This document shows, piece by piece, positions 5,608 to 13,057 of a stretch of 29,951 nucleotides of DNA (positions are counted from its first letter, which is position 1; every line of letters starts with the position of its first letter). The DNA is from a virus, in the IMG/VR virus record IMGVR_UViG_3300013212_000027, positions 1 through 29,951 of that record, one strand, 5' to 3'. Made by a program: the position numbers and the translations under genes. The notes beneath the pieces are model-generated. The model ran no database searches, was not told the DNA's origin, and saw nothing but the letters and a program-made list of their open reading frames with translations.

Positions 5608-6107
5608 AATAAAAAAGAGCAAGGGTTCGGGTTGGTATCAGGAAACATATTATCGTTTCTATTTTCAAAATACTCAGGGAACAAACTACTGGCAAAAATC
5701 CCCATGTAATCAACAAAACGCTTGGCGTAAAAATCTGCAAAGCTACGGTGTTTTTGTGTTAAAATATCAAGTTCATCTTTTGTGGTGCTTTCGCTGTTTT
5801 CGCTACGGTGTTTAAAAACTCCACCGTTTCTAATTTGATAATTAGCAAAGGGCAAATAGTCAACCATTGCAAAATGAATTAACATCGGTTGCACGTAATC
5901 AGTAACCAAATTTAAATAGTCGCCCGTTAAGGTTGAGGTTTGAATTTTAGTTGTAATTGTGTTATAAAGTTGTGTGCCTAAATAGTTTTGAACGTGCATC
6001 TGTTGAGCTATTTTCACAAACTGAATAAACATATCAGTATCAACATTACCATTCAAAATAGTATTGTTTTTTAAATCTTTCGGTGTAATAAATAAAACTG
6101 TTGCCAT
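5604..6107 (-). CDS. Head-tail adaptor-like protein (DUF6712-like)
   Basis: A 167-aa, largely helical protein. It resembles a Bacteroidota phage family I know as DUF6712, with 'LGTQLYNTI', 'YVQPMLIHFAMVDYLPF', 'NGGVFKHRSENSE' and 'FYAKRFVDYM' in order. Its position directly after the portal gene and its helical make-up fit a connector ring protein (HK97 gp6-like) attached to the portal. It starts 2 bp after the portal stop. The domain name is from memory; the role is inferred. Confidence 0.65.
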   Translation of the reverse strand: MATVLFITPKDLKNNTILNGNVDTDMFIQFVKIAQQMHVQNYLGTQLYNTITTKIQTSTLTGDYLNLVTDYVQPMLIHFAMVDYLPFANYQIRNGGVFKHRSENSESTTKDELDILTQKHRSFADFYAKRFVDYMGIFASSLFPEYFENRNDNMFPDTNPNPCSFLL

Positions 6108-6109
6108 AA

Positions 6110-7936
6110 TTATTTCATATCGTGAGGCGCAATATACGCTCGTTGGTCGTTAACTGTTGGTATAAATCCGTTTTCTGAAATTGATTTGCTAGGGCTTACT
6201 ATTTCAGCATTTGGTGAATAAACATCTACTTTAGTTTTTCGGTCTTTTGCAGCGTATGTTTCACGAATCCAGAAATGTTTACAAGTTCCTGCTGGGAAAT
6301 TATCCGATAATTTACCACCGCCTTTCCATAAAAATATATCATACGGTTGCATTGGATCGGGATTCATTCCAAAACCCGGATTTACAGTAGTTTCACTCAT
6401 ACGGTTTATATCCTCTTTTCTGTAAATCTTATTAGCTGACATCATTTGTTTGCAAAATTTACGTTCAGGATTTTCATTACCTCCATATCTATAACGCACT
6501 TTGTAAATTCGCGAATCCTCGTCACTCTTTGCGTTTGGTCTTGCTGTTCCCGTGCTTAAGTTTACACTTAACATATTATCTAACTCATCTTCTTTTCCGT
6601 AGTCAACTGCTCGGCTGTCTATAAGTTCGTAATCGCTTAAATCTTCATCAATACTAAATTGACTTAAATCTATATCGCTGTTTAATGTTTGCGGTTGTAA
6701 CGTTGGATTTAAACCTATTAAAGAGCGTATTTCGTCGCTTGTTAAACTGTCGATTGCCTTTTGTGTTAATTGTTCTGGTAACTCTTTTATTTTAGTTACA
6801 ATTTCATTCTCTTCTTGCGCGCTTGTTAATTCATTTTCATTTGTTAACGGTTGCAAAGTTTTAAATATTAAATCCAAAGTAAGTTGATTAAAAGCTAAAA
6901 CCTTATTTAAACTTTTAATTATAAGATTTTGAAACGGTCTTATAACGGTGTTCTCCATTAAAATCGTGGCGGTCTTTAATTCGTCTGCGTTATTACCTAG
7001 TCCAGTATTGTCTTTAATACCTAACAACATTGGCGATATAATGCGATGACCTACCATAATTTTTCGCATACATTCATTTGACAAAAACTCATACTGTAAA
7101 TGCGCATCAGATAATTGAACTGGTGTAATGGTTGCGCTATTTTGCGAACTATCCGCAAAGTTTAAAATAACTCTTCCAGCGTTTGAAGTTCCCCCGAATT
7201 TATTATTAAATTTATTCTCGATTTCTCTTTGTTGGTCCTCCGTTGGTACGCCATTATTAAAAGATACTAACATTGATGGCGCTAAACCATTTTTAATATT
7301 ATTTAAATGAAAATTGCTTATTTCCTCCTCGGTCTCACAGTATTGCAAACAGCCCTGAAAATCAACAGGTGAGTAGTAATAAAATCCTGTTTTGTAAGGC
7401 TTTATGTATAATATTTCTTCTTGTGAGTTGCTTGTTTCAAAAGCTGGAATAGCTAAAGGCGGTTTTGAACGTGTTACCTTACTCCAGTCATCAGCATAAT
7501 AGTAAAATTCAATTTCTCCATCATCATTACATTTGCCACTTCTTAACTTTTCAACTGGAAAATGATTTGCTTCTAAAATTCTAGTTCTATCAATAGAATA
7601 AACAATTTGCAAAGCGCACTGCCCCATCGCTTTTAAATCATAACAAAGTCTTTCAACGGTGTTGTTATCAAACAATAATACGGCTTGCGCATAATCTGTT
7701 GGGTTTTCTTCTTTGTTAGTTGCATCAATTCCTTTGCCAAAAATCATCTGGCTAATTCCATTAACGATTGCGTTGTTGGTTGGTGAGCCGTTTATACGGT
7801 CTTGCAAATATCCGAAGTAGTTATTATCATCGCCATAGCTAACCCATTCTTGGTTTCTAACTTCGACAACTTTTGGCGAGGTGTACGTTGATAAATTAAC
7901 AACTCCTATTGCACCCTTTTTTTTCTTTTCTATCAT
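6110..7936 (-). CDS. Portal protein with an extra C-terminal domain
   Basis: A 608-aa protein. Residues 1 to ~400 look like a Bacteroidota phage portal: 'NNAIVNGISQMIFGKG', a helical stem, and 'SPMLLGI.DNTGLGNNADELKTA' near the clip and crown region. It forms the dodecameric ring for DNA entry and tail attachment. Residues ~480-608 form a separate domain ('YKVRYRYGG', 'RKFCKQMM', 'DIFLWKGGG', 'TCKHFWIRETY'), a segment also found in or beside capsid-maturation genes of related phages. The start overlaps the upstream stop by 4 bp. The C-terminal domain has no assigned activity. Confidence 0.8.
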   Translation of the reverse strand: MIEKKKKGAIGVVNLSTYTSPKVVEVRNQEWVSYGDDNNYFGYLQDRINGSPTNNAIVNGISQMIFGKGIDATNKEENPTDYAQAVLLFDNNTVERLCYDLKAMGQCALQIVYSIDRTRILEANHFPVEKLRSGKCNDDGEIEFYYYADDWSKVTRSKPPLAIPAFETSNSQEEILYIKPYKTGFYYYSPVDFQGCLQYCETEEEISNFHLNNIKNGLAPSMLVSFNNGVPTEDQQREIENKFNNKFGGTSNAGRVILNFADSSQNSATITPVQLSDAHLQYEFLSNECMRKIMVGHRIISPMLLGIKDNTGLGNNADELKTATILMENTVIRPFQNLIIKSLNKVLAFNQLTLDLIFKTLQPLTNENELTSAQEENEIVTKIKELPEQLTQKAIDSLTSDEIRSLIGLNPTLQPQTLNSDIDLSQFSIDEDLSDYELIDSRAVDYGKEDELDNMLSVNLSTGTARPNAKSDEDSRIYKVRYRYGGNENPERKFCKQMMSANKIYRKEDINRMSETTVNPGFGMNPDPMQPYDIFLWKGGGKLSDNFPAGTCKHFWIRETYAAKDRKTKVDVYSPNAEIVSPSKSISENGFIPTVNDQRAYIAPHDMK

Positions 7937-8250
7937 ATTGTAATATAATTGTTATTGTCGATTGTAGGCAGTGTATAAAGGTTTTCAGCTCCTGTTGTGC
8001 AATATATTCTATCTTTATAAATAATATCTCCAGCCATTAAAAGTTTATAGGTAAAAAATGTATTATTGACTAAAAAATTTAAAGTTAAATTAATTGATAA
8101 AATATCCTCGCTGTAACTGTATGAATTTACTGCAACTGTATAGCTTGTTTTGGTGGTTTCATTCTGCACCACTATTGATAAACTTCCGCTTACATCTTTA
8201 TTTGGAATAGTTCTAAAAACTTGCGAAGTATTTGTATTTATAACTGTCAT
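7933..8250 (-). CDS. Hypothetical structural-region protein (105 aa)
   Basis: I place the start at 8250 (MTVINTNTSQVF), 3 nt after the late promoter-like element. The frame is open upstream to 8283, but those extra residues would be translated promoter sequence. The protein is beta-rich, with many Thr, Ser and Asn, as in small head or tail structural proteins. It overlaps the portal gene by 4 bp. No family is recognised. Confidence 0.7.
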   Translation of the reverse strand: MTVINTNTSQVFRTIPNKDVSGSLSIVVQNETTKTSYTVAVNSYSYSEDILSINLTLNFLVNNTFFTYKLLMAGDIIYKDRIYCTTGAENLYTLPTIDNNNYITI

Positions 8251-8253
8251 ACT

Positions 8254-8281
8254 ATTATAACGCAAAAAAAAATAATTTTGC
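8254..8281 (-). promoter_or_regulatory. Late promoter-like element i
   Basis: On the minus strand GCAAAA (8281-8276), 16 bp, then TATAAT (8259-8254) with GCGT just upstream. The ATG at 8250 follows after 3 nt. It begins a new unit directly after the terminator at 8284-8318. It matches element ii at all but about two positions over some 30 bp. Confidence 0.65.
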
Positions 8282-8283
8282 AT

Positions 8284-8318
8284 AAAAAAAAGAGCAATAA
8301 ATAAATATTGCTCTTTTT
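8284..8318. terminator. Strong intrinsic terminator between the tail-tube candidate and the 8250 gene
   Basis: AAAAAGAGCAATA (8287-8299) pairs perfectly over 13 bp with TATTGCTCTTTTT (8306-8318) around a 6-nt loop. In the leftward direction eight T residues close it. The rightward direction also ends in T5, so it may act both ways. Confidence 0.9.
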
Positions 8319-8342
8319 ACATTCTCCTACCAGATTATATTG

Positions 8343-8885
8343 TTACGCACTTGGATTAATTTGCGTAGGACTTCCAGCACTTGCTTTAATGTTTCCAGTC
8401 ACTAAAGTATCTAACACGAACTGCGACATCATTGGCTCGTCTGCTGTAATGGTTAAACTATAACCGTTCATATCTCCTAAAGCTACTCCTGTGCTAATTG
8501 TTCCGTTTACTTCACAACCTCTTGTTAAACCTACTGACAAATAATTGCCGTTATTATCTAAAATAAAAGCTGTTGGTCTAGTCTTAATTAATTTATCCAG
8601 TAACTCATTTGTTAAAGGGTCTAATTTAGTTAAAACTAAAGTTAATGTTTGCGTGAAAAAAGTCGTTCCGTTATCGGTACTGGTTGTGATTGTCTGCTCT
8701 AAACCACTTGCGCTTTTTACATCAAATTGATATAAGTCAAAAGTTGATGGCGTAAAAGCTGAAATTTTACCAGCCGTAATTGTCGCTTTTCCTACTGCGC
8801 CTTGATTTGAAAAGAATACTTTTGTAATTCCTCCCACTACTTCCTTACATGGTAAGGCTCTTCCTGTTGCGATGATACATGGCAT
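8343..8885 (-). CDS. Probable major tail (tube) protein
   Basis: A beta-rich 180-aa protein, 'MPCIIATGRALPCKEVVGG...', with 'DLYQFDVKSASGLEQTITTSTDNGTTFF' and 'SLTITADEPMMSQFV' near the end. Length, composition and its place next to the capsid gene fit a siphovirus tail-tube subunit, and similar proteins are frequent in flavobacterial phages. It is bounded by a hairpin upstream and the strong terminator downstream, so it can be expressed at a level different from its neighbours. Another structural role is possible. Confidence 0.6.
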   Translation of the reverse strand: MPCIIATGRALPCKEVVGGITKVFFSNQGAVGKATITAGKISAFTPSTFDLYQFDVKSASGLEQTITTSTDNGTTFFTQTLTLVLTKLDPLTNELLDKLIKTRPTAFILDNNGNYLSVGLTRGCEVNGTISTGVALGDMNGYSLTITADEPMMSQFVLDTLVTGNIKASAGSPTQINPSA

Positions 8886-8911
8886 TTGCTATATTTTTTT
8901 AAGTTAATAAT

Positions 8912-8937
8912 TAACCGCCTAATTTCTTAAGCGGTTA
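8912..8937 (-). terminator. Hairpin after the capsid gene
   Basis: TAACCGC (8912-8918) pairs with GCGGTTA (8931-8937) around 12 nt, directly after the capsid stop. No U-run follows, so it may stabilise or process the capsid message, or be a weak terminator. Confidence 0.45.
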
Positions 8938-8943
8938 TTAAAT

Positions 8944-9855
8944 TTATGCGATACCGTAAGTAACTGCATCTGCTCCAATTCCTACTTGTAAACCTCTAGT
9001 AAATCTTGCAACAAAACGAACGTTTTTAGATCCGTCGATTGGCGCCATATCGATTGTTTGAACAAGTGATTGGTCATCAGCTAAACCAAAACCTACGAAT
9101 AAGTTTGAGATTTGCGCTGCTACCATTGTGTTAGCTGGCATACCGTTACAAACAAATATTTTAACTCCATCAAAAGTCAATTCTCCACCGTTGTACCATT
9201 GTGTACCTAAAGCACCAACTCCACTGTTTGAAGTTGCAGCAACACTAAATCCACCAAGTGCAGCAACGTATGCTTTTGCAACATTTTGAGATACAAATAT
9301 TCTTAAATCTTCTGTTCCGTAAAGTGCTGCAGGAATAACATCAACAACTCTTCTCATTTCAGCAATTACGTTAGCCGCTGTAATTGTTAAAGGTGTTCCG
9401 ATAACTGTTGCGCCATCTGTTCTTAGCAATTTACCAAGTCCGTTTGTGGCATTCCATAAAAAGTTTTCAGTATCTAAAGCCATATCTTTTAAAATTTTAC
9501 CGATTAAGAAATCAGAAAATTGAGTTGGCAAGTTGTCGAATGCTGAATAACCCATTGAAATTGCCTCCCAATCTTGCTGAAATGGGGTCTTGCAAAGGCT
9601 CAAATTTATTTGCATTTCTGAGACTTGTAAAACTTTGTCAGAAAGAGTAACAACTCCAGTATCAGCGAAATCACATGATGCTGGTTGAATTAAGCCTGTT
9701 ACGACCGCACGTTTCAAAGTCGTCTTAAATTTGACATTAGGAATTACGGTAACTCCATTGTTTGCGATTGTGTTCGCGCTTAAAACTGCTGCTGCAATAT
9801 ATTTATTTGCAAATTCTCCAGCGTAGTTTGTTGTAATAGTTGGTTGATTCGGCAT
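8944..9855 (-). CDS. Major capsid protein
   Basis: A 303-aa protein, the head shell subunit. It has a short N-terminal arm, a long central region rich in Ala, Val and Thr, 'PFQQDWEAISMG' and a C-terminus 'VRFVARFTRGLQVGIGADAVTYG', a form I recognise from HK97-fold capsids of Bacteroidota phages. The scaffold-like gene lies directly upstream (12 bp gap) and the portal downstream. Codon choice is more regular than in its neighbours, as expected for a highly expressed gene. Confidence 0.85.
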   Translation of the reverse strand: MPNQPTITTNYAGEFANKYIAAAVLSANTIANNGVTVIPNVKFKTTLKRAVVTGLIQPASCDFADTGVVTLSDKVLQVSEMQINLSLCKTPFQQDWEAISMGYSAFDNLPTQFSDFLIGKILKDMALDTENFLWNATNGLGKLLRTDGATVIGTPLTITAANVIAEMRRVVDVIPAALYGTEDLRIFVSQNVAKAYVAALGGFSVAATSNSGVGALGTQWYNGGELTFDGVKIFVCNGMPANTMVAAQISNLFVGFGLADDQSLVQTIDMAPIDGSKNVRFVARFTRGLQVGIGADAVTYGIA

Positions 9856-9867
9856 CTTTTTTTTATT

Positions 9868-10398
9868 TTAATTGTTAGATAACATAGCCATAATTCTGGC
9901 TTCGGTTGATGATAAATTTTCTTTGTTGTTTACGGCAGAAAAGTTAACTTTTTTACCTTCCGTTGGTGCTACTACCGTTTTCGGTGCGCTTACTTTTGAA
10001 AGCGTAGCTTTCAATTCAGTGTTTACTTTTGAAAGATTTTCAATCTTTTCATTTAAAGCATCAAATGTTGGCTTGAAAGATTCAGCGATTTTCATAATTA
10101 ACGCTTCTTCTTTTTGACTTTCCATTGCTACTTTTTCTTCTTCTGTCGCTTCAACTTCAACTTCTTGAATTTTACCGACAATACCAATTTCTGTAACCTC
10201 TAAAGTTGTTCCATCTTCTAAAATGTAACTTCCTACTTCTAACGGTGTTTTGTTTTCGCCATCAATAGCGTAAACCTCTGCACCAACTGTAAAGTTATCC
10301 GCTTCAATTACAGTTCCGTTATCAAGTTTCATTTGTGCTAATTTTACTGGCGCACTTAACAAAGCATTGATTCTGTTTAAAATTGTTTGTTTATTCAT
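9868..10398 (-). CDS. Probable capsid scaffolding protein
   Basis: A 176-aa acidic protein. Residues ~15-75 form a beta-rich module ('MKLDNGTVIEADNFTVGAEVYAIDG', 'EDGTTLEVTEIG'). An acidic, coiled-coil stretch (residues 80-135) and a basic tail that could bind capsid subunits follow. Position directly before the capsid gene and this make-up fit an internal scaffold removed by the XkdF-like protease. The late promoter-like element iv lies about 25 bp upstream. Role inferred, not proven. Confidence 0.65.
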   Translation of the reverse strand: MNKQTILNRINALLSAPVKLAQMKLDNGTVIEADNFTVGAEVYAIDGENKTPLEVGSYILEDGTTLEVTEIGIVGKIQEVEVEATEEEKVAMESQKEEALIMKIAESFKPTFDALNEKIENLSKVNTELKATLSKVSAPKTVVAPTEGKKVNFSAVNNKENLSSTEARIMAMLSNN

Positions 10399-10422
10399 TT
10401 GTTTAAATTTTTAATTATTTAT

Positions 10423-10451
10423 AGTATAACGCATTGTTAAAATTATTTTGC
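10423..10451 (-). promoter_or_regulatory. Late promoter-like element iv (scaffold and capsid)
   Basis: On the minus strand GCAAAA (10451-10446), 17 bp, then TATACT (10428-10423) preceded by GCGT. Here the ATG lies 24 nt further on at 10398, so this copy would give a normal A/T-rich leader. Confidence 0.6.
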
Positions 10452-10459
10452 ATTTTCAG

Positions 10460-10600
10460 TTAAAAAAAATTTTCAATTTCAAAATCGTAAAAGTCACCCG
10501 TTGCGATTGCATCAACTATTATTTCATTTTCTGCAAGTGTTGTTTCTTCAAAAAAACAATACTTAACTTGTCCCGTTAATTCATTAACTACTGTTTTCAT
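10460..10600 (-). CDS. Small protein coupled to the fibre gene (46 aa)
   Basis: MKTVVNELTGQVKYCFFEET... is a 46-aa acidic protein. Its ATG overlaps the stop of the fibre gene by one base (TAATG). Similar short acidic proteins often follow tail-fibre genes in Bacteroidota phages. A fibre chaperone or assembly role is a guess from position. Confidence 0.7.
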   Translation of the reverse strand: MKTVVNELTGQVKYCFFEETTLAENEIIVDAIATGDFYDFEIENFF

Positions 10601-11874
10601 TAGTTTGTCATTAAAAAATTAGATTGAAATACTGACTCCGTTCCAAGTGATAATTGTAAAGAAGTGAAAATATAATTATCTACTGCTGGATTAAAAGATA
10701 TTGTTGAAATTGCTAAAGAAGTGGCAGTAGCATCGGTTTGTCTTGATGATCCGCCATTTATAAATCTTAAAAGCCCACCTCTTACCGTAATTCCTGAACG
10801 CAACATTATACAAAATAATTCAGTTACTCCCGTTGTGTACATTGCTATTGATGAAGCACTTGAAAAAACGTTTGTACTTCCTATTTTTACGCGCATTGTA
10901 ACCGTTCCAACCGTTCCCGTTTTTTCAACTAAAAAAGTAGGTATTCTCATTACATCATTTGCAGAATAAGTATTTGCTGGTATTAAATAAGTATTAACTA
11001 AAGTTTCTGCCGTTGTCCCTGTTACTGCTGAACTTGCAACTGCATCTTTTACAACTGTTTTAATCGCAGTTGATGCATTTTGCTTTAAATTTAAAGCCGT
11101 TTGAGTTGCTGTACTAATTGGCTTGTTTGCATCGGTTGTATTATCAACATTTGAAAGTCCTACAAAAGTCTTATCAACTGTTTTATTTTTCCATAAATCG
11201 GTTGAACTTTCATAAATTAACGCTTGGTTATTTGTTGGTGTTGTTAATAATACATCATGTATTTCTTCTAACTTATAACCGTTTTGTATTCCAACTTCTA
11301 TTTGTCCTAGCGTTGGGTGTGAGCGCGTTACTTTACCAACATACACTAAATGTATAGGTGCTGTTGGTTTTACGTTTGTAAATGCTCCAGCCGTTGCACC
11401 CGATAAATATAATTGGTCACCCTCTGTAAATGAAGATGTGTTAAATCCCGTTAAGTCACCAATAACAACGCAATATCCTAAGCCGTTATTTAAAATATCA
11501 GATTGTAAAAGTCCAAATGTTCTACTACTTAACAAGTCGGTTGTTGCGAGTGCTTTTGATACTACAGGCTTATTGCCATTTGCACCACTAATATAAACCA
11601 CCGTGCCTTTTGTTAAAGTTGCACCATTCATATTTTTAACCTCACGTACTAAAGTACCAGCTTGCCCAGCTGTTGGTATATCTAAAGCTGTTATAAATGG
11701 ATTTACGCCATTTGCACCGTTGTTAGTTAATTGGCTTGTTTGCGTTGGTACGGCTACTTGTGCTTTTAATAATGCAACCGTTACCTTTTTAGTTTCTGCT
11801 CCGTTAACTATTGGTAATACATCAGCATCTGTTAATACTGTTGCTGAATTTAATGCTGAAATTTTACTATCCAT
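10600..11874 (-). CDS. Tail fibre / receptor-binding protein
   Basis: A 424-aa protein with a fibre-like layout. The N-terminus is 'MDSKISALNSATVLTDADVLPIVNG', and the middle (residues ~70-210) is beta-rich. A trimeric stalk-like segment follows near residues 235-270 ('VDKTFVGLSNVDNTTDANKPISTATQTALNLKQ' in type, typical of fibre shafts), then a C-terminal receptor-binding-like domain rich in Ser and Thr. It probably recognises the host surface. It overlaps the small Cys-rich protein upstream by 8 bp. It lies between the protease and scaffold genes, an unusual place for a fibre. Confidence 0.7.
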   Translation of the reverse strand: MDSKISALNSATVLTDADVLPIVNGAETKKVTVALLKAQVAVPTQTSQLTNNGANGVNPFITALDIPTAGQAGTLVREVKNMNGATLTKGTVVYISGANGNKPVVSKALATTDLLSSRTFGLLQSDILNNGLGYCVVIGDLTGFNTSSFTEGDQLYLSGATAGAFTNVKPTAPIHLVYVGKVTRSHPTLGQIEVGIQNGYKLEEIHDVLLTTPTNNQALIYESSTDLWKNKTVDKTFVGLSNVDNTTDANKPISTATQTALNLKQNASTAIKTVVKDAVASSAVTGTTAETLVNTYLIPANTYSANDVMRIPTFLVEKTGTVGTVTMRVKIGSTNVFSSASSIAMYTTGVTELFCIMLRSGITVRGGLLRFINGGSSRQTDATATSLAISTISFNPAVDNYIFTSLQLSLGTESVFQSNFLMTN

Positions 11875-12091
11875 TTTCTGTCAATATTTTGTCGTTATTT
11901 TCTTGTAATAAATTTGATGAATTTTCGAGTAATAAATAAAAAGTTTCCGTTCTTCTTATTCCTGTTATATTTCCGATTCCTTGCGCTTGTATAGAGCCAT
12001 CACAACACTTAACATTGTAGGTGTTATCTTTACAAAGGCAACCACGTGAGCCACCTCTAGGGCTTGTTAAGCTGTTATAACTATCGTACAT
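11867..12091 (-). CDS. Small Cys-rich tail-region protein (74 aa)
   Basis: A 74-aa protein with Cys18, Cys20, Cys29 and Cys30 in 'GCLCKDNTYNVKCCDGSIQAQGIGNIT', a motif I associate with small proteins beside Bacteroidota phage fibres. It may bind metal or form disulfides. It overlaps both the protease gene (11 bp) and the fibre gene (8 bp), so all three are probably co-translated. Confidence 0.65.
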   Translation of the reverse strand: MYDSYNSLTSPRGGSRGCLCKDNTYNVKCCDGSIQAQGIGNITGIRRTETFYLLLENSSNLLQENNDKILTENG

Positions 12092-13022
12092 TTCTAATCT
12101 GTTTTAATTTTCTTTGCGCCCATTCAACTCCAGCATCACCTCCCCATGCTTGCCACATTAAACGACCGCAACCATCTCCAAGCGGTTTATCGCTGTTTTG
12201 TCTTTGTCTTTCAAAACTTGCCATTCTTGAAATAGTATCTTCGCTTATCGGTTCTCTATTTGCTAATTGATTGGCTCGCGCTTTTCCTACTGGCGTTCCA
12301 CAACTCCCCCAACCATTCTTTTCTGCATAGTCTAAAGCAATTTTTGCGTTTTTACTAGCTTGTTCTGGGTAGTCATTGTATGATTTTAAATTAACTTTTT
12401 TTTTTAAATCAGAATCTAATAATTGTTTAATTTCTAACAATGTTAAACCAGCTTCAATTTCTGCATCAATTTCTGTATCGTTTTCAATTTTTGAAAGTGG
12501 TAACTTTGCACGGTCTGCAAAATAGCCTTCAATCGAAAAGCCTTTTACTTTTCCAGTCTTTACAAAGTCATTCCAAATAACATCGTTATTAACTTTGATA
12601 GTTCCGCACCAAGTGCCAATTGGAACACTTAAATTATAAAGATTAGATTTGTCTTTTTCCATATCCTCAACAATCCAGCTTTCAATCATAGTCAAGCCCG
12701 TAATATCCTCCAAGTGTTCAAACGTTGTATTGTTTTGATTTCCATTTTTAAAAAATAATTCCATACATTGTCGGATTGTATCTTTTGAAAAGAAAATATT
12801 ATATTCTCCGTTTTGGTCGTCTTTTCTGTAAATTGGTTTATCAGGAATAAGAAGCGCACCCATTAAAATACGTTTGTCTTTGTTCACTTCGGCAAAGTGA
12901 TATTCTTTTTGAGAATTTAAAGCAACAAAATTCTCTTCTATTGCTGGGTTTTCTACGATTGAAACGGCATCAATTCCGCTCAACTCCATAGACTCGTCGA
13001 TTATAAGTTCGATTAATTTCAT
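12081..13022 (-). CDS. XkdF-like prohead protease with an extra C-terminal domain
   Basis: A 313-aa protein. Residues 1-~185 resemble the XkdF-type serine protease: His103 in 'TTFEHLEDITGL', then 'MIESWIVED', and Ser163 in 'KVKGFSIEGYF', which I take as the catalytic pair. It would mature the prohead and remove the scaffold. Residues ~215-313 are a distinct domain ('YPEQASKNAKIALDYAEKNG', 'GTPVGKARANQLANRE', 'GCGRLMWQAWGGDAGVEWA') that occurs in other phage proteins but has no function known to me. The ATG lies 3 nt after late element iii. Confidence 0.8.
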   Translation of the reverse strand: MKLIELIIDESMELSGIDAVSIVENPAIEENFVALNSQKEYHFAEVNKDKRILMGALLIPDKPIYRKDDQNGEYNIFFSKDTIRQCMELFFKNGNQNNTTFEHLEDITGLTMIESWIVEDMEKDKSNLYNLSVPIGTWCGTIKVNNDVIWNDFVKTGKVKGFSIEGYFADRAKLPLSKIENDTEIDAEIEAGLTLLEIKQLLDSDLKKKVNLKSYNDYPEQASKNAKIALDYAEKNGWGSCGTPVGKARANQLANREPISEDTISRMASFERQRQNSDKPLGDGCGRLMWQAWGGDAGVEWAQRKLKQIRNVR

Positions 13023-13025
13023 AAT

Positions 13026-13054
13026 GTTATAACGTATAAATTTTTAATTTTTGC
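13026..13054 (-). promoter_or_regulatory. Late promoter-like element iii (protease operon)
   Basis: On the minus strand GCAAAA (13054-13049), 17 bp, then TATAAC (13031-13026) preceded by ACGT. The ATG follows after 3 nt at 13022. It lies in the 35-bp gap after the tape-measure gene. Confidence 0.6.
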
Positions 13055-13057
13055 ATT

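Noticed and set aside
8251-8283. N-terminal extension MQNYFFLRYNS on the 105-aa protein
   Set aside because: The codons coincide with the conserved late promoter element, and the same sequence stands before another gene at 20073-20100.
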